Assembly (NCBI GenBank): GCA_017652965.1
Contig: JAGBZZ010000237.1
Coordinates: 1-6,074 of the forward strand
Reading direction: 5' to 3'
Source: Clostridia bacterium
GTDB taxonomy: Bacteria; Bacillota_A; Clostridia; Oscillospirales; CAG-272
Length of the DNA stretch: 6,074 bases
Shown here in pieces: positions 1 through 5,415 of the stretch; the first letter of the stretch is position 1; every line of letters starts with the position of its first letter. The translations under genes were made by a program, and so were the position numbers. Under the pieces are notes generated by a model, which was not told where the DNA came from, did no database searches, and worked only from the letters and a program-made list of their open reading frames with translations.

Positions 1-8
1 AGCACCAC

Positions 9-43
9 AACAAAAGAGCAACCCTTGCGGTTGCTCTTTTGTT
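9..43. terminator. Terminator-like hairpin at the left edge
   Basis: Bases 9-23 pair perfectly with 29-43 (15 bp) around a five-base loop, cttgc. T-rich tracts follow the stem on both strands, so it could stop transcription from either side, most likely from a gene lying left of the window. Its right half contains the 14-base word that recurs at 411-424, so it overlaps the tail of the neighbouring repeat family. The fold is seen directly; terminator activity is inferred. Confidence 0.7.
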
Positions 44-45
44 TT

Positions 46-299
46 GGTACCCTCGAAGTCTCGCGCACGCACAGCGTGCGTTCCGAGTGGGACGAAGGTG
101 AAAACGCCACGGGGCGGCGTTTTCATCCGAGGAGTCACGAAAATAAGGAGCCGAAGGACGGGGCTATGCTCCTACGCGCGGCGACTATATTTTCGGAAGT
201 GAGTAGCGAAGCGAGGAAGTGCCGCGTAGCGGCGCTCCGCGCCCCTGCCACAGTAGGGAAGGGCCGATGCCCTTGTGGATGCTCTTCCTTTTTGGTACC
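46..299. repeat. Intergenic structured repeat, long copy
   Basis: This unit is bounded by GGTACC at both ends (46-51 and 294-299). Its left arm (46-87) matches 294-335 with one difference. Its right body (211-273) matches 348-410 with two differences in 63 bases. Predicted hairpins are 64-70/74-80, 218-225/229-236, 243-248/253-258 and 260-264/269-273. Between the arms it carries about 111 bases absent from the short copy. Several reading frames stay open across it, but they have no ribosome binding site and follow the repeat, so I treat it as non-coding. The family is not one I can name. Confidence 0.8.
88..205. repeat. Extra structured module inside the long repeat copy
   Basis: This segment accounts for the 111-base length difference between the two repeat copies. 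It has its own folds. A 12-pair stem joins 97-108 to 116-127, including one G-T pair, around a seven-base loop. A perfect 8-bp stem joins 138-145 to 188-195 and encloses a 6-bp hairpin (146-151/168-173). It could be an insertion in this copy or a piece lost from the other. No coding sequence is supported. Confidence 0.55.
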
Positions 300-437
300 C
301 TCGAAGTCTCGCGCACGCATAGCGTGCGTTCCGAGCGACCGAGCGCAGCGAGGAAGTGCCGCGAAGCGGCGCTCCGCGCCCCTGCCACAGCAGGGAAGGG
401 CCGATGCCCTCCTTGCGGTTGCTCACCTTTTGGTACC
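294..437. repeat. Intergenic structured repeat, short copy
   Basis: This second copy shares the GGTACC at 294-299 with the long copy and ends with another GGTACC at 432-437. Predicted hairpins are 312-318/322-328, 355-362/366-373 (one G-T pair), 380-385/390-395 and 397-401/406-410. The three base differences from the long copy lie in two loops (72/320 and 227/364) and at one paired position where G-C becomes G-T (391/254). The pattern fits a repeat kept for its structure rather than for a protein. Confidence 0.8.
411..424. repeat. Repeat tail word, also at 23-36
   Basis: The 14 bases at 411-424 are identical to 23-36, and 271-284 matches at 12 of 14. Each occurrence is followed within about 8 to 10 bases by a T-run and GGTACC. 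This gives three repeat ends in 440 bases and suggests the array continues left of the window. Confidence 0.7.
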
Positions 438-445
438 CGCAAAAG

Positions 446-484
446 AGAGGGAGCCGTACTGCCTTTGCAGTACGGCTCCCTTTT
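446..484 (-). terminator. Rho-independent terminator of the esterase lipoprotein gene
   Basis: Bases 449-462 pair perfectly with 467-480 (14 bp, GC-rich) around a four-base loop. On the minus strand the stem is followed by a T-rich run (TCTCTTTT). It lies 8 to 46 bases past the stop codon of the minus-strand gene, the right place for its terminator. It also separates that gene from the repeats to its left. Confidence 0.9.
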
Positions 485-491
485 GCCGCTT

Positions 492-2603
492 TTACTGTGC
501 GGCTTCCTTTACAGTGGTGGTGTTCATGGTGACGGGGTTCTTACCCGAGTGGTCCTTGTTCTGCGTGATGATCAGGGTCTTTTCGATCGTCACGGCATTG
601 TAGAGTGCCACAATACCCGAGGAGGGGCAGGTGGTATCGGCAAAGCCGGCCTGGATCTCAAGCTTACCCTCGGTCAGCAGGGCACCGAAATGCACGGTGT
701 CGAAGTAGGAAAGCCCCACAAGGTCAAGGTCGGCAAGGCTATCCCCACCCACAGAGCCGATGCGGGTACCAAGACCCATCAGACGCCCGGTGGCACCGGC
801 AACCGCCGCAGGGTCACACATCCAGGGGCAACCCACCACGATAGAGGTGATCGTGCCCTCCACCTCGCGGTCGCTACCCTTGGCAAGCGAGCAAAGGGCG
901 GCGGTGGCGATATTCTGGAAGCCACCCATGCTACCGCCATAGGCGAAGGAGATCTTGCCGTTATAGGCGGCTCTCATCTTGTAGAAGTCGGTAAAATCGG
1001 TGATGTTGGTGTCATAGGGCTCGGCATCCTCGTAAAGATCGCTTGTCAGATAGTGAAGCATCTGGATATTACGCAGGATCATCTTGGTAAGGTAGGCCGT
1101 GGCGGGATCGTCATAATCGGCAACGAACTTGGCAAAGTTCGCATCCTGCGAGAAGTCGGTCGGGGTGAAGGTGCCGTCGTCATAGTTGTAGTAGGCCTTC
1201 GGCATCCCGTTCGGATGCATTTTCACGGTGATCGAACTGGCAGAGCAGCTGAAGTAGCCGTCACGCGTGCCGTAGGCGTTCAGGCCTACCACGATAGGCA
1301 GGGAGTTCGGCTCGGCGTACTTCGGGACGGTTACGTACCCGACAGCCGGGCGGCCGTTGGTACGGTCGGCATCGCACGCGAGGTAGATCTCGTAGAAGTC
1401 AAAGCTGTCAAGCTTATCGATATAGCTTTCATAGCCAAGCGTCTTCAGATAGTTGGCATCCATCTTGTAGATGGCAAAGCCGTTGCGATACTTAGAGGAG
1501 CCGCTGGAAGAAATAGTGGGGTCGATCGTGGTGGACAGCATCTCGGTCCAGAACTCGGCGAAATCGTCGGGGGCCAGCACGTCGGAGTAGATGCTGTTTG
1601 CCTCCACCACCGCGCCTCCGATAAAGGAGTAGGTCGGGCGGGAGATCGCCTGTCCCTCGGTCGAACCGTACACAACAGGCAGAAGCTGATTGCTGGCATC
1701 GTAGGCATTGACACTGAGGCGCACCGAGCCGGGCACCAGGGTCATCCCCTGCGGGACGGTGATCACAAGATAGCCGGTCTCACCGCTGACGGTGCCGCTC
1801 AGCTTTTGCTTGGTGTCATCGGCCTCCAGGGTGTAGGAGAAGGTGTTACAGCCGACAAGCTGGCCGTTAAGGGTCAGCTTCAGCACGAACACGATCTCAT
1901 CCCCAAACGAGTAGGAAAGGGGATTTTTCGTGGTATTGCCGATCAGCTGGGTCAGATTCGTATAGTTGTTCACGGTCTCCACCTTCGGGGGGATATTGGT
2001 GCTGAAAACGGTGTGAACGTACTGCGAGAGGGAGGTCTTCTTACCCGAAAGGGTAGCGGCAAAGGTCTCCATACCGGCCATGCAGCCCTCATCGCTTCCA
2101 CCGAGGATCAGGATGTTCTTGCCGGACATGTACATGTGATAGTCGGTGCCGGAAAGCGGTACGATCCCATCGGTCTTAACACCGATGTAGATGACCTTAT
2201 CCATGCCGTCCTCGTATTCCACGGCCTCAAGCCCCAGCTCGTTGACCAGTGCCATGGCGGCCTCAAAGCCGGCATCGTCATAGGCGATGCGGTAGCCGTC
2301 CAGCATGCCGTCAAACACAAAGACCTCCACGTCGGCAGGGGTCTTCTGTACGACGGGATTTTCCGGAGAGGTGGCGGGCACCGTGACGGTGGTCGTAGTG
2401 GTGGCAACAGTCGTGGTGTTGGCGGTCGTCGTGTTGGCGGTCGTCGTGTTGGCAGCGGTTGTAGTAGACATAGGGGATACCTCACTTGTTGTTACGGTCG
2501 TTTGGACTGCGGTGGTTTCCGAGGGGGTATCGGTACAGGAAACGCAGCACACAGCCAGGGTAGCCAGCAACAAAAGGAAGGCAAGAATGCCGAAACGATT
2601 CAT
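492..2603 (-). CDS. Secreted lipoprotein with CE7/AXE1-like acetyl esterase domain
   Basis: This 703-residue protein is probably an acetyl esterase acting on polysaccharide or sugar acetyl groups at the cell surface. Residues 1-22 form a lipoprotein-type signal peptide (charged start, Leu-rich core) ending near Cys23; the lipobox (C-V-S-C) is atypical. Residues 24-81 are a Thr-rich linker with ANTTT repeats. Residues 90-190 are an unidentified domain, and 205-330 look beta-rich. The C-terminal third carries CE7/AXE1 hallmarks: GGSMGG with nucleophile Ser558, PWMCD, LSYFD, GFADTTCPSSG with Asp656, and His685 in KDHSG. CE7 enzymes are usually near 320 residues, so over half of this protein is extra. 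I prefer the ATG at 2603 because AGAGG lies 7 nt upstream; the ATG at 2609 would leave only 1 nt. The gene stands alone, with its own promoter and terminator. Substrate is not shown. Confidence 0.88.
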   Translation of the reverse strand: MNRFGILAFLLLLATLAVCCVSCTDTPSETTAVQTTVTTSEVSPMSTTTAANTTTANTTTANTTTVATTTTTVTVPATSPENPVVQKTPADVEVFVFDGMLDGYRIAYDDAGFEAAMALVNELGLEAVEYEDGMDKVIYIGVKTDGIVPLSGTDYHMYMSGKNILILGGSDEGCMAGMETFAATLSGKKTSLSQYVHTVFSTNIPPKVETVNNYTNLTQLIGNTTKNPLSYSFGDEIVFVLKLTLNGQLVGCNTFSYTLEADDTKQKLSGTVSGETGYLVITVPQGMTLVPGSVRLSVNAYDASNQLLPVVYGSTEGQAISRPTYSFIGGAVVEANSIYSDVLAPDDFAEFWTEMLSTTIDPTISSSGSSKYRNGFAIYKMDANYLKTLGYESYIDKLDSFDFYEIYLACDADRTNGRPAVGYVTVPKYAEPNSLPIVVGLNAYGTRDGYFSCSASSITVKMHPNGMPKAYYNYDDGTFTPTDFSQDANFAKFVADYDDPATAYLTKMILRNIQMLHYLTSDLYEDAEPYDTNITDFTDFYKMRAAYNGKISFAYGGSMGGFQNIATAALCSLAKGSDREVEGTITSIVVGCPWMCDPAAVAGATGRLMGLGTRIGSVGGDSLADLDLVGLSYFDTVHFGALLTEGKLEIQAGFADTTCPSSGIVALYNAVTIEKTLIITQNKDHSGKNPVTMNTTTVKEAAQ
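2413..2465 (-). repeat. 15-bp in-frame tandem repeat in the Thr-rich linker
   Basis: The unit at 2421-2435 is repeated exactly at 2436-2450, with degenerate partial units on both sides. It encodes Ala-Asn-Thr-Thr-Thr in the linker between the lipid anchor and the folded domains. Because the unit is a multiple of three, copy-number change would alter linker length without a frameshift. Confidence 0.8.
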
Positions 2604-2610
2604 AAGCATA

Positions 2611-2615
2611 CCTCT
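2611..2615 (-). promoter_or_regulatory. Ribosome binding site that decides the esterase start
   Basis: On the minus strand AGAGG (within AAAGAGG) lies 7 nt before the ATG at 2603 and only 1 nt before the ATG at 2609. The spacing favours 2603 as the real start. Confidence 0.7.
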
Positions 2616-2638
2616 TTCTTTTATGTTGGAATACCTTC

Positions 2639-2667
2639 ATTATAACATAATGGTGCGGGGGATGCAA
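2639..2667 (-). promoter_or_regulatory. Promoter of the esterase lipoprotein gene
   Basis: A perfect minus-strand -10 box, TATAAT, occupies 2639-2644. The -35 position after a 17-nt spacer (2662-2667) reads TTGCAT, which keeps only the TTG of the consensus. Transcription would begin near 2632, giving a leader of about 30 nt. The weak -35 leaves room for regulation by an activator, but no operator is evident. Confidence 0.65.
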
Positions 2668-2740
2668 GAGGGATTTTGCAGGAATTTTGCCCCGCGGTAC
2701 GCAGAAGGCCGCCGCACTGCGCTTTTCTTGCCGCCCTACC

Positions 2741-2769
2741 TTGACAGACGGCCGATTTCGTGGTAAGAT
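2741..2769 (+). promoter_or_regulatory. Promoter of the 107-residue unknown protein
   Basis: A consensus -35 box TTGACA (2741-2746) and a -10 box TAAGAT (2764-2769) are separated by exactly 17 nt. Transcription would start near 2776, leaving a leader of only about 16 nt that begins at the ribosome binding site. The esterase promoter lies about 75 bases to the left and points the other way. Confidence 0.8.
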
Positions 2770-2777
2770 AGGCAAAG

Positions 2778-2783
2778 AAGGAG
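2778..2783 (+). promoter_or_regulatory. Ribosome binding site that decides the start at 2792
   Basis: AAGGAG ends 8 nt before the ATG at 2792 and 2 nt before the in-frame ATG at 2786. The 2792 start is therefore preferred. Confidence 0.75.
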
Positions 2784-2791
2784 TAATGCCG

Positions 2792-3115
2792 ATGAACGTA
2801 TATACCATCACACCCCAGCCCTTTGGGGAAAATGCCGTTGCCAAGGAGGTGCGCTTTCTGGTGGCCACGGCAAAAGCCGCCGAATATGCGGTGATCGCCT
2901 TGGATCTGCGCCCCTGCAGTGCCTATCTGCGCACGGCGGCGCGCCATTCGCTTTCCGCCCTGAAGCGTGAGGGGAAGATCGATTTTTTTGTCCCCGGTGA
3001 GCGCTTTACCCCCGAGGATACCGGGGCGGCCTTTTTGCTGCAGCGCGACCCCGCCTTAGGAGAAGAGCCCCTGCTTACCGAAAGGACAGAGGGGATCTTT
3101 GTGGTCTCTCTTTGA
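2792..3115 (+). CDS. Conserved-looking protein of unknown function, 107 residues
   Basis: I do not recognise this family. The product is a small soluble protein with no signal peptide or membrane segment. It reads as alternating helix and strand: a helix around 13-30, a hydrophobic strand YAVIALDL at 32-39, a basic helix around 44-60, a strand KIDFFVP at 62-68, and a short C-terminal strand IFVVSL at 102-107. That suggests a compact alpha/beta domain. The gene is well supported by a near-consensus promoter, a good ribosome binding site and a strong terminator just after the stop. It is a single-gene unit, divergent from the esterase and convergent with the acyl carrier protein gene. It uses the codon TTA, which the minus-strand genes of this window avoid. 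No function is proposed. Confidence 0.8.
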   Translation: MNVYTITPQPFGENAVAKEVRFLVATAKAAEYAVIALDLRPCSAYLRTAARHSLSALKREGKIDFFVPGERFTPEDTGAAFLLQRDPALGEEPLLTERTEGIFVVSL

Positions 3116-3119
3116 AAAT

Positions 3120-3156
3120 ATAAAAGCGCCCGCGAGATCCTCGCGGGCGCTTTTAT
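3120..3156. terminator. Bidirectional terminator between convergent genes
   Basis: Bases 3121-3136 pair perfectly with 3140-3155 (extendable to 3120/3156) around a three-base loop, atc. The stem is GC-rich in the middle with A/T tracts at its foot, so each strand ends in TTTTA. It starts 5 nt after the stop of the plus-strand gene and lies 5 nt past the end of the acyl carrier protein gene on the other strand, so it probably serves both. Confidence 0.93.
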
Positions 3157-3160
3157 GCGT

Positions 3161-3388
3161 TTAGCCGGCCTTTTCTTCGAGATACGCGACAACGTCGCCG
3201 ACCGTGATAAACTTGTGCAGATCCTCCTCGTCAATGGTGAGATTGAATTTTTCTTCGCAAAGAAGAATGAGATCGGCCAGTTCCAGCGAATTTACGCCGA
3301 GGTCGTTGGCAAGCTCAGCATCCATGGTGATCTTGTCCTCATCGACACGAAGCTCTTCCATCAGAAGATTTTTGACCTTTTCGAACAT
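3161..3388 (-). CDS. acpP: Acyl carrier protein
   Basis: This 75-residue acidic protein has the length and four-helix pattern of an acyl carrier protein. Such proteins carry acyl groups as thioesters on a 4'-phosphopantetheine arm in fatty-acid or related synthesis. The attachment serine is Ser34 in DLGVNSLEL. The residue before it is Asn33, where the classic motif has Asp (DSL). The start is firm: TAGGAGG lies 8 nt upstream of the ATG. It is the second gene of an operon, 39 nt after an AMP-forming acyl synthetase and with no promoter of its own visible. This suggests a carrier dedicated to that enzyme rather than, or in addition to, the general fatty-acid ACP. I see no fab genes here, so the symbol reflects the family, not a proven housekeeping role. 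Confidence 0.93.
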   Translation of the reverse strand: MFEKVKNLLMEELRVDEDKITMDAELANDLGVNSLELADLILLCEEKFNLTIDEEDLHKFITVGDVVAYLEEKAG

Positions 3389-3427
3389 GGGGAAGTCCTC
3401 CTAAAGTTTGTTCTTTTTGTGCATCTA

Positions 3428-5146
3428 TCACGTCACCAGATACCGTTTGATCTTTTTCGAGGTGTTCTTCTCAAACTCCTCGGTACGGATCTCGATATCA
3501 GTAATGTGCTTAAAGGTGGGAACGCGCTTGTTGATCTCGGTGATCGCCGCCTTAACGGCATCGTAGACCGCGCTGGGGGTCATCCCCCCCAAGGCGGGAT
3601 TCTCAAGATCCGGCACCACGATCGCCGTAATGGCAACCTCGGCCCCCTCGTGCTTTCTGCCAAGCACCACCGATTCCTTGACAAAGGGGATCTCGGCGAT
3701 ATACTCCTCCAGCTCCTCGGGGAAGACGTTTTTACCGTTGGAAAGGATAATGACGTTCTTTTTGCGGCCGGTGATGAAAATGAAGTTGTCCTTGTCAAGA
3801 TACCCGATGTCCCCCGTACGGAAGAACCCGTCCTCGGTAAAGACAGCGGCCGTGGCTTCTTCATTTTTATAATAGCCCATCATGACGTTCGGCCCCTTGA
3901 CGAGGATCTCACCCGTGCGCGGGCCACCGTCGGTGGGGGCATCGTCATAGTCGATCTTCACCTCGCAGCCAAAGACAGGCGCACCCACCGAGCGGGGGCG
4001 CAAAACGCGCGAGGAGTTGACAGCCACCAGCGGCGAGCATTCGGTGATCCCGTATCCCTCAAAGACGGTCACGCCGAAGAGGTAAAGATCCTTCAGGATC
4101 TTCGGGTTGATGGGGGCACCGCCGCATACGATGCTGGTAAGATTACCGCCAAAGGCGGCCGTGATCTCGGAGAACAGCTTTTTGCGGATATCAATGCCAA
4201 TGCCAAGCAGGCGCTCGGCCAGCGACATCCCAAAGCGTACCTTCTTTTCCATCCCGCGCCGGCGGATCTCGTCCCAGATGCGCTTGTGCAGGGTCTCCAC
4301 AAACAGGGGAACAAGGATCAGGGTGTTCGGCTTGTACTCGGCAAAGTTCTTCAGCACACGCTTGATGCTGTCATTGATCAGCATCGAGCCGCCAATGGCC
4401 AGAACGCCCAGCTGCCCGCACAGCATCTCATAGGTGTGGTGAATGGGAAGCACCGAAACAAAGGTGCAGCTTTGGTCGTAGGGCATGGTGTGGGTGGCCG
4501 AGTTCAGGGCGGAGATAATGTTGTAGTGCGACAGCATGACGCCCTTGCTTGTCCCGGTCGTACCCGAGGTAAACAGGAGGATGGCGCACTTTTCCATATC
4601 AAGATCGCGCTCGGCATAGCTCGTATTCCCGGCGGCCTTGGCGGCGGCACCGTCTGCCAGCATATCGGCAAACGAGACAAGCCCCTCGCGCCGCACGTAG
4701 TCGGCCTCGGGCTGTACGGGAACACGCAGGGTGAGGAAATCGTACTCCTCGGCGGTAAAGCGGCTGTTGAAGGCGGCCGTGTAGACCACCACGTCTGCCT
4801 CGGCATGCTTGATAAAGGCGGCAACCTGCTCGGGTGCCAGCTCCTTATCCATCGGAATGATGGTACCGTTTGTGCAGATGGTGGCGATGTAGGTAGCAAG
4901 ATAAGCGGGGTGAGTTTCCCCGATCATAACAACGCGGTGGCCGGCAAGCCCGGCGGCATCCAGCGCGGTAGCAAAGGACTCCACCATCGCGGCAAAGCCG
5001 GGATAGGTGACGGTCTTTTTCTCTCCGCCCTCGTTATAATCGTAAAGCGGCTTGTCGCCAAAGGTCTCTGCGGTGTTTACCACCAGATGGCGCAGGTCGG
5101 TATAATTGATCGGAGGGATCGAAGAAAGGGGATTAAGCATCTTCAT
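3428..5146 (-). CDS. AMP-forming acyl-CoA/acyl-ACP synthetase
   Basis: This 572-residue ANL-superfamily enzyme activates a carboxylic acid, probably a fatty acid, with ATP to an acyl-adenylate and transfers it to CoA or a carrier-protein thiol. Visible motifs are the P-loop TSGTTGTSKG (193-202; Thr-Ser replaces the common Thr-Pro before Lys), His-His at 236-237, GYGITE at 364-369, TGD at 444-446, GRKK at 460-463 and the C-terminal Lys565 in SKKIKR. All core motifs are present and the length is normal for long-chain acyl-CoA synthetases. No signal peptide or membrane segment is seen, so it should be cytoplasmic or peripheral. The ATG at 5146 is preferred because AGGAG lies 9 nt upstream; the frame is open 20 codons further to 5206, but that stretch lies in the leader behind the promoter. 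The adjacent ACP gene makes ACP a plausible acceptor. Substrate chain length cannot be read. Confidence 0.92.
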   Translation of the reverse strand: MKMLNPLSSIPPINYTDLRHLVVNTAETFGDKPLYDYNEGGEKKTVTYPGFAAMVESFATALDAAGLAGHRVVMIGETHPAYLATYIATICTNGTIIPMDKELAPEQVAAFIKHAEADVVVYTAAFNSRFTAEEYDFLTLRVPVQPEADYVRREGLVSFADMLADGAAAKAAGNTSYAERDLDMEKCAILLFTSGTTGTSKGVMLSHYNIISALNSATHTMPYDQSCTFVSVLPIHHTYEMLCGQLGVLAIGGSMLINDSIKRVLKNFAEYKPNTLILVPLFVETLHKRIWDEIRRRGMEKKVRFGMSLAERLLGIGIDIRKKLFSEITAAFGGNLTSIVCGGAPINPKILKDLYLFGVTVFEGYGITECSPLVAVNSSRVLRPRSVGAPVFGCEVKIDYDDAPTDGGPRTGEILVKGPNVMMGYYKNEEATAAVFTEDGFFRTGDIGYLDKDNFIFITGRKKNVIILSNGKNVFPEELEEYIAEIPFVKESVVLGRKHEGAEVAITAIVVPDLENPALGGMTPSAVYDAVKAAITEINKRVPTFKHITDIEIRTEEFEKNTSKKIKRYLVT

Positions 5147-5155
5147 GCGGTTGTA

Positions 5156-5160
5156 CTCCT
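5156..5160 (-). promoter_or_regulatory. Ribosome binding site that decides the synthetase start
   Basis: Minus-strand AGGAG (within AAAAAGGAG) lies 9 nt before the ATG at 5146. The more upstream in-frame ATG at 5206 is next to the predicted transcription start and has no such site. Confidence 0.8.
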
Positions 5161-5172
5161 TTTTGCTGCTAT

Positions 5173-5182
5173 GACACGTGTC
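5173..5182. promoter_or_regulatory. 10-bp perfect palindrome in the synthetase leader
   Basis: GACACGTGTC is fully self-complementary with no loop, so it would act as DNA (a protein dimer site) rather than as an RNA hairpin. It sits roughly 23 to 32 bases downstream of the predicted transcription start and 12 bases before the ribosome binding site. A repressor operator is possible. It does not match the FapR or FabT sites I know. Confidence 0.35.
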
Positions 5183-5211
5183 TTTTACAAAAAGCAACAC
5201 TAACACCGACC

Positions 5212-5240
5212 ATTTTACCTCAAAAATGCCGATTTGTCAA
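5212..5240 (-). promoter_or_regulatory. Promoter of the synthetase-ACP operon
   Basis: On the minus strand, TTGACA (5235-5240) and TAAAAT (5212-5217) are separated by exactly 17 nt. Transcription would start near 5205, giving a leader of about 60 nt before the ATG at 5146. The next gene to the right diverges from here. Confidence 0.85.
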
Positions 5241-5353
5241 GGTTAATTTTTCCAACAACGAAAATGTGTAAAAAAATATGTCAAAAAAGCGCTCAAAGAC
5301 CCCTGTTTTGCGGGAAAGGGAGGGGATAGGACAGAATTTAAGGCGCAAAAGAC
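5241..5353. other. AT-rich spacer between divergent promoters
   Basis: Between the -35 boxes of the synthetase operon and the NfeD-like gene lie about 110 bases, AT-rich on the left. A reading frame open from 5278 runs in frame into the NfeD-like gene, but it begins upstream of that gene's promoter and has no ribosome binding site. A second TGTCAA at 5279-5284 has no -10 partner. I see no hairpin, gene or clear operator. Confidence 0.5.
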
Positions 5354-5382
5354 TTTACAAAAGTGAAATAGTATGGTACAAT
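5354..5382 (+). promoter_or_regulatory. Promoter of the NfeD-like gene
   Basis: TTTACA (5354-5359) and TACAAT (5377-5382) are spaced by 17 nt, and a TG one base before the -10 makes it an extended -10 promoter. Transcription would begin near 5389, which rules out the upstream in-frame start at 5278 and supports the ATG at 5416. Confidence 0.8.
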
Positions 5383-5415
5383 AATATGAAAATATCGGGC
5401 AAATGGGAGGTTTTT

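Noticed and set aside
46..437. CRISPR array from repeated segments
   Set aside because: Only two copies, with unequal spacing and internal hairpins throughout. There are no regular spacers and no cas genes nearby.
25..603. Open frames across the left repeat region on both strands (for example 25-603 plus, 135-442 minus)
   Set aside because: They encode the repeat itself in several frames, with Arg/Ala-rich sequence, no ribosome binding sites and no family resemblance. The plus-strand frame 25-603 also runs through the esterase terminator and into the end of that gene.
219..2645. 808-codon plus-strand open frame opposite the esterase gene
   Set aside because: It runs in register antisense to a gene with a clear family, promoter and terminator. 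Its protein is low in complexity and has no ribosome binding site. It stays open because the sense gene lacks TTA, CTA and TCA codons.
3155..5203. 682-codon plus-strand open frame opposite the ACP and synthetase genes
   Set aside because: It is antisense, in register with both real genes, and spans their intergenic gap. It starts at the terminator hairpin and has no promoter or ribosome binding site.
5147..5206. 20-residue N-terminal extension of the synthetase
   Set aside because: It would start at the predicted transcription start without a ribosome binding site, while AGGAG is well placed for the ATG at 5146.
5278..5415. N-terminal extension of the NfeD-like protein from the ATG at 5278
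   Set aside because: The promoter at 5354-5382 lies inside this stretch, and the ribosome binding site sits before the ATG at 5416. The extension is basic and unlike the family.
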